From the IMG/VR virus record IMGVR_UViG_3300042197_001558, positions 1 to 54,168 of that record: DNA of 54,168 bases. The stretch is one strand, 5' to 3'. The translations under genes and the position numbers were made by a program. Of this stretch, positions 1-6,979 are shown in pieces. Positions within the stretch are counted from its first letter, which is position 1; each line of letters opens with the position of its first letter. The notes under the pieces are model-generated. The model ran no database searches, was not told where the DNA came from, and saw nothing but the letters and a program-made list of their open reading frames with translations. Origin of the DNA: a virus.

Positions 1-1
1 A

Positions 2-112
2 ACTGCCTACGGATTAGCACATCATATCATGGAACATAATTTCAAGATTGCGAGTGTGGTGTTAGGTGCGGTATTTCGCAGAGCATTTGACGATAAATAC
101 AGGATCATATAG
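2..112 (+). CDS. C-terminal end of a gene cut by the window edge (hypothetical)
   Basis: One frame stays open for 36 codons from the first bases to a TAG; the other two + frames stop early. The encoded tail is basic and mixed hydrophobic (RRAFDDKYRII end). The promoter of the next gene lies over its last codons, the compact arrangement seen elsewhere in this window. The protein is not recognisable from this fragment. Confidence 0.35.
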   Translation, partial: TAYGLAHHIMEHNFKIASVVLGAVFRRAFDDKYRII

Positions 113-115
113 AAT
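87..115 (+). promoter_or_regulatory. sigma70-like promoter for the 137-286 gene
   Basis: TTGACG at 87-92, 17 bp spacer, TAGAAT at 110-115. The same geometry recurs through the early region. It overlaps the end of the upstream partial gene. Confidence 0.7.
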
Positions 116-136
116 ACGTATATGGAGAAACACACT

Positions 137-286
137 ATGAATCGCAACACTGTTACTGTTCCTGTGGTTAAGGCTCGTAATCCGCTGGTTGCGGCCACAC
201 TTTTTCGCAAGGCGGGACAACACCGCAAGAGCAATAAGAGTCTCCGTAAACAGGAGAATCAACGATTGCGAGATTTTCGCATCTAA
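137..286 (+). CDS. small basic protein, 49 aa, unknown function
   Basis: ATG at 137 follows a GGAGA ribosome-binding site and the frame closes with TAA just before a clear terminator. The protein is strongly basic, with many Arg, Lys and Asn residues, a pattern of small nucleic-acid-binding phage proteins. It forms a one-gene transcription unit (promoter at 87-115, terminator at 291-312). Function is not recognised. Confidence 0.75.
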   Translation: MNRNTVTVPVVKARNPLVAATLFRKAGQHRKSNKSLRKQENQRLRDFRI

Positions 287-290
287 CAAA

Positions 291-312
291 CGGCCCTAGA
301 GGCCGTTTTTTT
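291..312 (+). terminator. rho-independent terminator
   Basis: CGGCC / GGCCG stem with a CTAGA loop followed by seven T residues. Confidence 0.9.
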
Positions 313-543
313 ATAGGTTGTTTATAAATCGTAGTGCTGTATTGCTATTAACGAAGTAACGAATTTGTAAATCACCGTCAAATACATCATAGACTATGAT
401 ACAGCATACCCCATTAAGATGAGATAATTGAAAATATAAACCACCTGGCGTAAAGTTTTTATAGGTCTTCATCCTCTTTATTTAGTAGCATATATCATTC
501 AGATGATTCACCTCTAAATAACATTGATAAACTGGAGACTCCA
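313..543 (+). other. intergenic region with an inverted repeat
   Basis: No convincing gene. It holds a perfect 7-bp inverted repeat around one base (ATCATAG A CTATGAT, 386-400), which could be an operator, and a TCTAAATA box at 513-520 that may be a late promoter for the next gene. Confidence 0.5.
513..520 (+). promoter_or_regulatory. possible T4-like late promoter box (weak)
   Basis: TCTAAATA, 23 bases before the ATG at 544. It differs by one base from TATAAATA, and an SD (GGAGA) lies between it and the start. Confidence 0.3.
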
Positions 544-1320
544 ATGAAAAAAGCAATAATATGCGTTGGGTTTGCTATTTATTCAATGACCGCCATGGCG
601 CAAACAGTTTACGACTCTACATCAAAGGTAGATACTGTAAATCAATCAACAAGTACTGTTAATAGCAACAACACGAATAACAACAATAACGTCAACACCA
701 CGACGGTAAACAGTATTAATAGAAATGAAAATATTAATACTTCTACTAATGTTAATACTAACAATGGTCATACAACCAGCGAAAATACTAATATTAATCA
801 GAACACAAGTACCAATACTAATATAAATGTAGGTAATTCAACATCTACCCAAACTTCTACTTCTACAAATAAGAATGATAATTATAACGCCAGTGATATA
901 AATCAAAAGATAGTACAGCCGCCGCCAACTGCGATTGCTCCTAGTATGATGAGTGGTGGCAATGCTGATTTGTGTACAGTTGGCGTAAGTGGTGCCGTAC
1001 AAACACAAATATTGGGTATCAGTGCTGGTAGAACTCAGCGAGATTTAAATTGTGAGCGTTTAAAGTTAAGCAAGACCATGTACGATATGGGCATGAAAGT
1101 TGCCGCAGTTAGTATTCTGTGTCAGGATCGACGTGTATTTGATGCGATGTTATCAGCAGGAACACCTTGTCCATATGATGGCAAAATAGGCGAAACTGCT
1201 AAACAATTATGGGAAACTAACCCTGATAGAGTACCACAAGCGGATAAGGATAAAGGAAATGCTGTATCGTTTGGTATTAGCACTGTTGTTAGCGATTTGC
1301 TATCCCGCCTTTTCAACTGA
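544..1320 (+). CDS. secreted Asn/Thr/Ser-rich phage protein
   Basis: 258 aa. Residues 1-20 are a signal peptide (MKK start, hydrophobic core, AMA cleavage site). Residues 20-125 are low-complexity Asn/Thr/Ser, rich in NTN and STN units. A folded C-terminal domain with four cysteines follows. Such low-complexity linkers are common in exported phage or adhesin proteins. The SD GGAGA precedes the ATG. The last 62 bases overlap the next gene's signal-peptide codons in another frame. A virion-associated or host-surface role is inferred from the export signal and neighbours; the family was not named. Confidence 0.85.
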   Translation: MKKAIICVGFAIYSMTAMAQTVYDSTSKVDTVNQSTSTVNSNNTNNNNNVNTTTVNSINRNENINTSTNVNTNNGHTTSENTNINQNTSTNTNINVGNSTSTQTSTSTNKNDNYNASDINQKIVQPPPTAIAPSMMSGGNADLCTVGVSGAVQTQILGISAGRTQRDLNCERLKLSKTMYDMGMKVAAVSILCQDRRVFDAMLSAGTPCPYDGKIGETAKQLWETNPDRVPQADKDKGNAVSFGISTVVSDLLSRLFN

Positions 1321-2854
1321 ACTGCCTGATAGTAGATCTAACAATTACCAAATTGTTGATATAAGATCCACTGGTGCGGCATTAAGTTTAAGCGACGATA
1401 GTGTAAGCGGTAATATTCCATTGGGATTTAGTTTTGACTTATTCGGAAAAACGTTTGATTCCGTATGGGTCTCAAATAATGGAGTTATAAGCTTTACTAA
1501 TGGTGGCATAAGTGGTTATGATGGTGCGCCACTTAATACGTTAAGTTCTACATATAACTACGCATTGTTTCCGTTGTGGACCGATCTAATTAACACTGAT
1601 GCTAACAATCCACATTATCGTTTAGATAGTGGCACTGCTATATTTGGTTGGTATGGCGCCAGTGAATATGCCGACAGAAGTAAACGTAGCACTTTTGAAG
1701 TTCAATTATGGAATGATAGTTCATTTCAGTTTAGATATGAAAGTGTGAATGTATCAAACTCAGCATTTACTATTGGGTATACTGGAGATATTTCTGCGGG
1801 AGAATATACTCAGTGGGCTCGTCATCCCGGTGGACCATACACTGGTGGTAATTTTGGTTTCTATTCAAGTCCTATAGATCAATGTGCTATAAATCCATTA
1901 TACAGTGTAGATTGTCCTGGTTATTCAGAGGCATATACAAATCAACAGTGTAGTATAAATCCTTTATATAGTAGTTCATGCGTTGGGTATGAAGCGGCGC
2001 TTTTAGAACAAAATTGCGGTTTTAATCCACTCTACAGTATTCAATGTCCTGGTTATGCTGCTGCTATATTTGAGCAAAATTGTAGTAAAGATCCTCTTTA
2101 CAGTTCACAGTGTCCTGGATATATGGTAGCATTTGGTCAGCAAATTGCTAAGTCACAAACTACCGCGGTATCAGAAACTCCGCAGAATACAGTAGTAATT
2201 GTGGAAGATCCTACAAAAACAGAAACAAACACTGATGTCGGAGGAGTTGAGTTATCTACGTCAGGTGAAATTGTGGTATCTAATGATATTCCAGAAGTCG
2301 TCAGATCAGCAGAAAGATCAAAACAAACTTCTGTTGTAGGCAAAGGGTTAGATCCACGAATATTAGATATTGTAAAAAATATCTTAAAAACTGAAAGTGA
2401 AACTATAGGTTCTGTATTTGATACTATAAATTATTCAATAATGGAAAGTACACGTTTTGAAAGAAATTATGTGATATCTGATATAGATACGATTAGCACT
2501 ACAGAAACAAACAATACTGGTAATAGACAACAATTATTTGCCTTAGCATCTGGATCCAGTAGCAATACTGTACCAGGAGATACTACCGAAAGAAGGTCAG
2601 AAAGAACATTCAACACTTCTTCGCAAGTATCTGAATTAGGAGAAGGTGCTAATTTTGCTGATTTAACAGCAGTTACGCCAGGATTTAATACGTATACAAA
2701 TATTCAATTACGTGATGCGCCATTTTATCCAGAAAAAGAAATATATCGTGGGCAAGTAAATGTAGATAATGCGCGTGCTCAACGATTGCTAAATGGAGCC
2801 AGCGATATAACACATCAACGAATGATTGAACAACAATATAATTTAGGAAATTAA
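1259..2854 (+). CDS. secreted NIDO-domain protein with four Cys repeats (adhesin-like)
   Basis: 531 aa. The start at 1259 lies inside the previous gene. It is supported by AAGGA upstream and because it gives a perfect signal peptide (LVLALLLAICYPAFS). Residues ~50-200 look like a nidogen-like (NIDO) domain: VWVSNNGVISF, a FPLWTDL segment, then TFEVQLWNDSSFQFRYE. Residues ~208-295 carry four repeats of C-x3-NPLYS-x2-C-(P/V)GY, eight regularly spaced Cys likely in disulfides. The rest is Ser/Thr-rich. NIDO domains occur in extracellular adhesion proteins, so a role at the cell or virion surface is inferred. Confidence 0.85.
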   Translation: MLYRLVLALLLAICYPAFSTELPDSRSNNYQIVDIRSTGAALSLSDDSVSGNIPLGFSFDLFGKTFDSVWVSNNGVISFTNGGISGYDGAPLNTLSSTYNYALFPLWTDLINTDANNPHYRLDSGTAIFGWYGASEYADRSKRSTFEVQLWNDSSFQFRYESVNVSNSAFTIGYTGDISAGEYTQWARHPGGPYTGGNFGFYSSPIDQCAINPLYSVDCPGYSEAYTNQQCSINPLYSSSCVGYEAALLEQNCGFNPLYSIQCPGYAAAIFEQNCSKDPLYSSQCPGYMVAFGQQIAKSQTTAVSETPQNTVVIVEDPTKTETNTDVGGVELSTSGEIVVSNDIPEVVRSAERSKQTSVVGKGLDPRILDIVKNILKTESETIGSVFDTINYSIMESTRFERNYVISDIDTISTTETNNTGNRQQLFALASGSSSNTVPGDTTERRSERTFNTSSQVSELGEGANFADLTAVTPGFNTYTNIQLRDAPFYPEKEIYRGQVNVDNARAQRLLNGASDITHQRMIEQQYNLGN

Positions 2855-2866
2855 AAGGAGTTGATG

Positions 2867-3409
2867 ATGTCTGAAAAAGATTTAGGCCAAGGTTTAGAAA
2901 ACTTTGAAAACGAAGTAGAAGAACTTAAAAACAAAGAGTTTAGAATATTTGGAATAAAAGTAACTGCTATCACAATTACCGCTGCATTTACTTTATTAAG
3001 TACGATTATAGGCGGCCTTTATGGTGCGTTTGTTGTATATCAAGATTATATGAATATGAAACAGGCCATCCAGGAATATGTTGCGCCTGATTTGAGTGAA
3101 ATTAATGAAAGATTAAGTGTTCTTCAAAAACAGATGGAAGGCACGAAATCATCGGTGATGCAGTCCACGGATTACACTAATGAAATCAAAAATGATTTGA
3201 AATCAGATATACGTCGCCTAGAAGGTGTTGTAGAAAATTTAGAAAGATCTACCAAGCAAAGTCAGCGTGATGTGGACGAAACGGTAAAAATTGTCAATAA
3301 GGACATGAACAAGTTAGAACGTGATACCGCAACAGAACTTAGATCCATACGTGCCGAGGTGGACAGCAAAATCAAAAAAGCCCTAGATAATCCGTTGGCA
3401 GGAAAATAA
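2867..3409 (+). CDS. membrane-anchored coiled-coil protein
   Basis: 180 aa from ATG 2867, chosen because AAGGAG lies six bases upstream; TTG 2861 and ATG 2864 are in frame but too close. A hydrophobic segment at about residues 30-58 is followed by ~120 residues of heptad-rich charged helix. One membrane span plus a long coiled coil is the plan of inner-membrane spanins or structural anchors. With no cognate outer-membrane lipoprotein next to it, a spanin role is only a possibility. It follows the two secreted proteins by 12 bases, suggesting one transcript. Confidence 0.8.
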   Translation: MSEKDLGQGLENFENEVEELKNKEFRIFGIKVTAITITAAFTLLSTIIGGLYGAFVVYQDYMNMKQAIQEYVAPDLSEINERLSVLQKQMEGTKSSVMQSTDYTNEIKNDLKSDIRRLEGVVENLERSTKQSQRDVDETVKIVNKDMNKLERDTATELRSIRAEVDSKIKKALDNPLAGK

Positions 3410-3418
3410 CAAAACCGC

Positions 3419-3447
3419 TTGACACAAAACCATACCACTGCTACAAT
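3419..3447 (+). promoter_or_regulatory. promoter for the tRNA gene
   Basis: TTGACA at 3419-3424, 17 bp spacer, TACAAT at 3442-3447. It sits 28 bases before the mature tRNA 5' end. Confidence 0.8.
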
Positions 3448-3475
3448 GTGCCTATGTTGAGTTGATTAAGACTCT

Positions 3476-3552
3476 GCGTGGGAAGCACAAGTGGTATGGG
3501 CACCGTTCTCATAAAGCGGAGGCAGTCGGTTCGAATCCGACCCCACGCACCA
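3476..3552 (+). tRNA. tRNA with CAT anticodon (elongator Met or lysidine-type Ile)
   Basis: Seven-base-pair acceptor (GCGTGGG / CCCACGC), anticodon loop CTCATAA on a CCGTT/AGCGG stem, T-arm GTCGG-TTCGAAT-CCGAC, and encoded CCA. It is not an initiator: base 1 pairs with 72 and the anticodon stem lacks three G-C pairs. The D-arm is odd: bases 8-9 are AA, the stem has an A-G mismatch, and position 21 is not A. Met and lysidine-Ile2 share this anticodon loop, so identity stays open. Confidence 0.9.
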
Positions 3553-3578
3553 AACATATCAATACTGGAGTTAATATC

Positions 3579-3758
3579 ATGAAACAAAAAACATTTGAAA
3601 ACATGGTAACGCATGAACAATACATTTGTCCGAATACCCGAGATATTCGTGTGATTGATAATGTGGAGTATCTACCAGTTCAAAAGGTTAATTCTCCTCG
3701 TATTGTTTTGATGCGTCGTGATGCGCTTAAGCCTGTGGTTCTTGACAAGAAGGTATAA
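3579..3758 (+). CDS. hypothetical protein, 59 aa
   Basis: ATG 3579 lies eight bases after CTGGAG. An upstream in-frame extension would run through the tRNA and is rejected. The protein is mixed charged (MKQKTFENM start) with a DNVEYLPVQ segment that looks like a short beta-rich fold. It is probably co-transcribed with the tRNA and the following SpeD-like gene, which begins four bases later. Function is not recognised. Confidence 0.75.
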   Translation: MKQKTFENMVTHEQYICPNTRDIRVIDNVEYLPVQKVNSPRIVLMRRDALKPVVLDKKV

Positions 3759-3762
3759 ATCT

Positions 3763-4119
3763 ATGAATTTTTGGGGTTATCATCTAATGCTTGATTGTAG
3801 TGGCTGCAATCAAAATGTATCCGATCGTGAATCAATTTATAATTTCAATTCTGAATTGATTGAACGCATTGATATGATCGCCAGTGGCGAACCTATCATC
3901 AAGCATCTATTGCCTGGCGACCCTAAACAGGGTTACAGTTTGATGCAACTAATTACAACTAGTAATATCTGTGCTCACTTCATGGATCACGGCGGTACAG
4001 CATATATTGATATCTTTTCCTGTAAAGAATTTGATATTGAAGCAGCCAAAGAAATTGTATCAAAGTATTTTGCTCCAGCAAAAATGCGAACTATGTATGT
4101 AATTCGTCACGCTGATTGA
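3763..4119 (+). CDS. SpeD/AdoMetDC-type pyruvoyl decarboxylase homologue
   Basis: 118 aa, the size of the small single-gene bacterial/archaeal class. Opens FWGYHLMLD, as in AdoMet decarboxylase. The family self-cleaves to make a pyruvoyl cofactor from an internal Ser. Here Ser67 (TTSNICAH), His72 at +5 and Cys87 at +20 keep the spacing of the Thermotoga enzyme's Ser63/His68/Cys83. The residue before the Ser is Thr rather than the usual Glu. SpeD makes decarboxylated AdoMet for spermidine; some homologues are known to decarboxylate arginine or ornithine, so substrate is uncertain. Start ATG 3763 is preceded by AAGGT. Confidence 0.85.
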   Translation: MNFWGYHLMLDCSGCNQNVSDRESIYNFNSELIERIDMIASGEPIIKHLLPGDPKQGYSLMQLITTSNICAHFMDHGGTAYIDIFSCKEFDIEAAKEIVSKYFAPAKMRTMYVIRHAD

Positions 4120-4126
4120 GATCAAA

Positions 4127-4900
4127 ATGTCTTTTGATAAAGTTTTAATTTTCGGCAAAGGAAAAGTAGGAACTGCTACTCAAGAAATACTTAATATTGA
4201 CGTAGATTTTGTAGATAAACCAAAAAACATTGATGTATCTGATATATCAATTTACGATCTAGCAATTATATGTGTGCCATCGTTAACTCGTGGTCATAAT
4301 GATTACTTAGAAGTAAATCAATGTTTAGACAGATTAAAAGATAATTTTGATGGGTTGATTGCGTTACGCTCAACCGTATCTCCGAACTATTTACGAGAGA
4401 TCAGTGAGAAGTATAGTAATTTAAATATCATTTACTTCCCTGAGTTCTTAAAACAAAGAAGTTATGAAACTAACACTACACCTTGGATTACAGTTTTAGG
4501 TGGGAATTTAGAGTTAACAGAGCCATTTTCAAAATGGCTGCTTGACCGTAATTATGGCTCAAAAGAACTAGTACATTTAGTTTCATTAGAAGAAAGTGCT
4601 TTGATAAAACTGTTTCAAAATGCTGGGTTAGCACTTAAAGTAACATACGCTAATGTTATGTTTGAAGCATGTAAAATGTTTGAAGCAAATTTTGAAAAGG
4701 TAAAGTTTGGAGTAGGTTCAGACAAAAGAATTGGCATGGATCATTTAAATGTGCCAGGAGAAGATGGGTTTGGATTCGGTGGACATTGTTTGCCGAAAGA
4801 CCTGAACTGTTTATCTCATGTGTATGATCATGCTGATTTTTGGTCAACCGTTATCGCAGCAAATCAATCTTTTCTTAAGAAAAACAACCAAAATACTTGA
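4127..4900 (+). CDS. truncated UDP-glucose/GDP-mannose dehydrogenase family protein
   Basis: 257 aa against ~390-450 for the family. An N-terminal Rossmann motif (GKGKVG, residues ~10-15), then ICVPS, a LRSTVSP segment and the catalytic loop GFGFGGHCLPKD (Cys ~221), which oxidises the C6 hydroxyl of a nucleotide sugar in two NAD-dependent steps. The usual C-terminal substrate-binding domain is absent. It starts seven bases after the SpeD-like gene. Its TGA stop forms part of the next promoter's -35 box. It may be a minimal active form or work with a host partner. Confidence 0.85.
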   Translation: MSFDKVLIFGKGKVGTATQEILNIDVDFVDKPKNIDVSDISIYDLAIICVPSLTRGHNDYLEVNQCLDRLKDNFDGLIALRSTVSPNYLREISEKYSNLNIIYFPEFLKQRSYETNTTPWITVLGGNLELTEPFSKWLLDRNYGSKELVHLVSLEESALIKLFQNAGLALKVTYANVMFEACKMFEANFEKVKFGVGSDKRIGMDHLNVPGEDGFGFGGHCLPKDLNCLSHVYDHADFWSTVIAANQSFLKKNNQNT

Positions 4901-4925
4901 ATTATAATAAGATGTCTAATATAAT
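4897..4925 (+). promoter_or_regulatory. strong promoter for the structured RNA and Ro-like gene
   Basis: TTGAAT at 4897-4902, exactly 17 bp, consensus TATAAT at 4920-4925. Transcription should start near 4932, just before the folded RNA. The TGA of the upstream gene is inside the -35 box. Confidence 0.8.
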
Positions 4926-4931
4926 AGACGC

Positions 4932-5065
4932 ATAGACAAATAAGGCTAGGCACAGCAACCAATAATAATGGAGGACTGGGGTAACCCTGTCGAGGTGAGT
5001 TTCGATTTCTCACTTGAATCAAAAAGTAGAAAACTAGCCTGTTAAAGTTAGTGAATGCTAACAGC
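4932..5065 (+). ncRNA. candidate tRNA-like / Y-RNA-like structured RNA
   Basis: A 7-bp closing helix (AGGCTAG 4943-4949 with CTAGCCT 5034-5040) encloses a weak CCA/TGG hairpin (4959-4971), a hairpin GACTGGG-GTAA-CCCTGTC with a GNRA loop (4974-4991), and a 7-bp arm (4993-4999/5009-5015) whose loop contains TTCGATT, the T-loop pattern of tRNAs. A further GTTAG/CTAAC hairpin follows at 5047-5062. It lies between a strong promoter and a Ro/TROVE-like gene; bacterial Y RNAs with tRNA-like modules sit beside Ro genes. No terminator separates it from the gene, so it could instead be a structured 5' leader. Folding was done by eye. Confidence 0.5.
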
Positions 5066-5121
5066 AACCAAAAAAATCAAACCGTAACTTTGAAAAAACG
5101 CATTCAGAAAGGAAATCAAAA

Positions 5122-6537
5122 ATGAACACATTCGTTGAAGCAATCAAGGAACAAGAAGTTCGTACCGCTAACGGTATGAAGGCCCGTAAGACTACTGCTA
5201 ACGCTGTAGTAGACTTTTTCTACAATGTAGGCGCAAGTCGTGGGAAGAACATCATCCCACAATTCGTAGCCGCACTGACCGAAGATCGTGAACTAGCACT
5301 TCGTGTGGCACTATGGAGTCGTGATGTCCGTAGTGGCGCAGGTGAACGCCAACTATTTCGTGATATGTTGGTGTATCTGGAAAAGCATGATCCTGCAAGT
5401 GCAGAGCGCCTATTGGCTAAGATCCCAGAACTGGGCCGTTTTGATGACCTATTCGTCTTCAAGACTCCAGATTTGAAGTCAAAGGCTTACACTCTGCTGG
5501 GTAATCATCTGCGTGAACGAAATGGTCTCGCAGCAAAGTGGACTCCACGTAAGGGACCAGTTGCTAATGAACTCCGTGCTTTCTTCGGTATGAGCCCAAA
5601 GCAATATCGTAAGAGTTTGGTAGAAATGACCAAGGTAGTAGAAAGCCAGATGTGTGCTGGTGATTGGGATAACATCAATTTCAGTCATGTGCCAAGTCAG
5701 GCTAGCCGTATTTACAAGAAGGCTTTTAATCGTCATACCACTAAGTTCGCAGAATATGTGGCTAAGTTGGTAAGCGGTGATAAGTCTGTAAAGGTAAACG
5801 CTGGTGCTATCTTTCCGCATGATGTCTTGAAGGGTCAAATCAGTGCTTATGGTCCACAGAAGTTGAATAAGACTGAACTAGATCATCTAGTGGCACAATG
5901 GGATGCGTTGCCTAACTATGTTGGTGATGCTAACATTCTACCACTGGTAGATGTAAGTGGATCGATGCAATGCCCAGCAGGAAAGAATACCAGTGTGACC
6001 TGTCTGGATATCAGTGTTAGTTTGGGTCTATATCTTGCTGATAAGAACCGTGGTGCATTTCATGGTACTTTCTTGACATTTAGTGGTCGTCCTGAACTTG
6101 TTACTCTCAAGGGTAACATTGTTCAGAAGATCGCACAAATGACTGGTAGCAGTTGGGGTATGAACACCAACCTACATGCTGCTATGGAAAAGATTCTTAG
6201 TGTTGCGGTCAAGCAGAATGTACCACAGGGTGATATGCCAAAGATGCTTTTGATCTTGTCCGATATGCAATTTGATCATTGTGTACAGCATGATGATAGT
6301 GCTATGGAGATGATTGAACGCAAGTTTAAGTCAGCGGGGTACGATATGCCTCAAGTAGTATTTTGGAATCTTAACAGTACAGACAATGTACCAGTTAAGA
6401 GTGACAAGAGTGGAGCAGCATTGGTAAGTGGTTATAGTCCAAGTATTATGACCAGTCTATTGAGTGCTGATGCCAGTCAGTTTACTCCACGTGGCATCAT
6501 GTTGAAGACCATCAACAATCCTCGATACGATTGCTAA
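5122..6537 (+). CDS. Ro60/TROVE-like vWA protein (DUF2828 type)
   Basis: 471 aa. The N-terminal half is helical-repeat-like, with the signature of Ro/DUF2828 proteins (ALWSRDVRSGAGERQLFRD, then LGRFDDLFVF). The C-terminal half is a von Willebrand A fold with an intact MIDAS start, DVSGSM (residues ~277-282), plus a later LILSDMQFD. Ro proteins are ring-shaped RNA chaperones that bind misfolded RNAs and Y RNAs and, in bacteria, tether exonuclease. The RNA at 4932-5065 is a candidate partner. SD AAAGG precedes ATG 5122 and a strong terminator follows, so RNA and protein form one unit. Family assignment is firm at the fold level, function inferred. Confidence 0.85.
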   Translation: MNTFVEAIKEQEVRTANGMKARKTTANAVVDFFYNVGASRGKNIIPQFVAALTEDRELALRVALWSRDVRSGAGERQLFRDMLVYLEKHDPASAERLLAKIPELGRFDDLFVFKTPDLKSKAYTLLGNHLRERNGLAAKWTPRKGPVANELRAFFGMSPKQYRKSLVEMTKVVESQMCAGDWDNINFSHVPSQASRIYKKAFNRHTTKFAEYVAKLVSGDKSVKVNAGAIFPHDVLKGQISAYGPQKLNKTELDHLVAQWDALPNYVGDANILPLVDVSGSMQCPAGKNTSVTCLDISVSLGLYLADKNRGAFHGTFLTFSGRPELVTLKGNIVQKIAQMTGSSWGMNTNLHAAMEKILSVAVKQNVPQGDMPKMLLILSDMQFDHCVQHDDSAMEMIERKFKSAGYDMPQVVFWNLNSTDNVPVKSDKSGAALVSGYSPSIMTSLLSADASQFTPRGIMLKTINNPRYDC

Positions 6538-6540
6538 TTA

Positions 6541-6564
6541 TAGGGGCGCAAGCCCCTATTTTTG
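6541..6564 (+). terminator. rho-independent terminator
   Basis: TAGGGGC-GCAA-GCCCCTA stem-loop with a GNRA loop and five T residues, directly after the Ro-like gene. Confidence 0.9.
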
Positions 6565-6591
6565 TTTATATCAATACAAACGGATAATTAA

Positions 6592-6972
6592 ATGGCAATT
6601 TGGAAAGTAGAACCTACCAATAAAAAGTCTGTAGTAGAACGAGCCTATTGGACCAAAGACGACAAAACAATCATTAATGAAATAGGTTGGCGTTGGGGAG
6701 AATTCACTATTCAAACAGAAGGTGATGATCCTCCAGTGATCAATGAATATACAAATCTATTTGATTCAGATTTTGAAGTCGTAGACTTTTCTACAGATGA
6801 TGGATGTTGGGAAGAAAATGAATTTGAAGGTGAATGGACTGATGATGAACAGGAAGAAATGGAAGAACGATTAGATAAAGAAATTTCTGTTTATGATTTG
6901 GAAAATGAAGGTTGGGTATGTGAAACATCAGAATTGTTCATTACATGTGATGTAGAAATTACAAGAGAATAA
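6592..6972 (+). CDS. acidic hypothetical phage protein, 126 aa
   Basis: Strongly acidic, with a run of Glu/Asp around residues 60-95 (DDGCWEENEFEGEW, then DDEQEEMEERLDKE) and a beta-rich start (IWKVEP, WGEFTIQ). It resembles small conserved proteins of T4-type phages, but no function is known to me. It ends eight bases before the phosphatase-like gene, likely sharing a transcript. Confidence 0.8.
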   Translation: MAIWKVEPTNKKSVVERAYWTKDDKTIINEIGWRWGEFTIQTEGDDPPVINEYTNLFDSDFEVVDFSTDDGCWEENEFEGEWTDDEQEEMEERLDKEISVYDLENEGWVCETSELFITCDVEITRE

Positions 6973-6979
6973 AAAAAAT

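Noticed and set aside
2861-3409. Certain i-spanin call for the membrane coiled-coil gene
   Set aside because: No matching outer-membrane lipoprotein overlaps or follows it.
3476-3552. Initiator tRNA-Met
   Set aside because: Base 1 pairs with base 72 and the anticodon stem lacks the three G-C pairs typical of initiators.
3462-3578. Upstream start of the 59-aa gene
   Set aside because: It would translate the tRNA gene.
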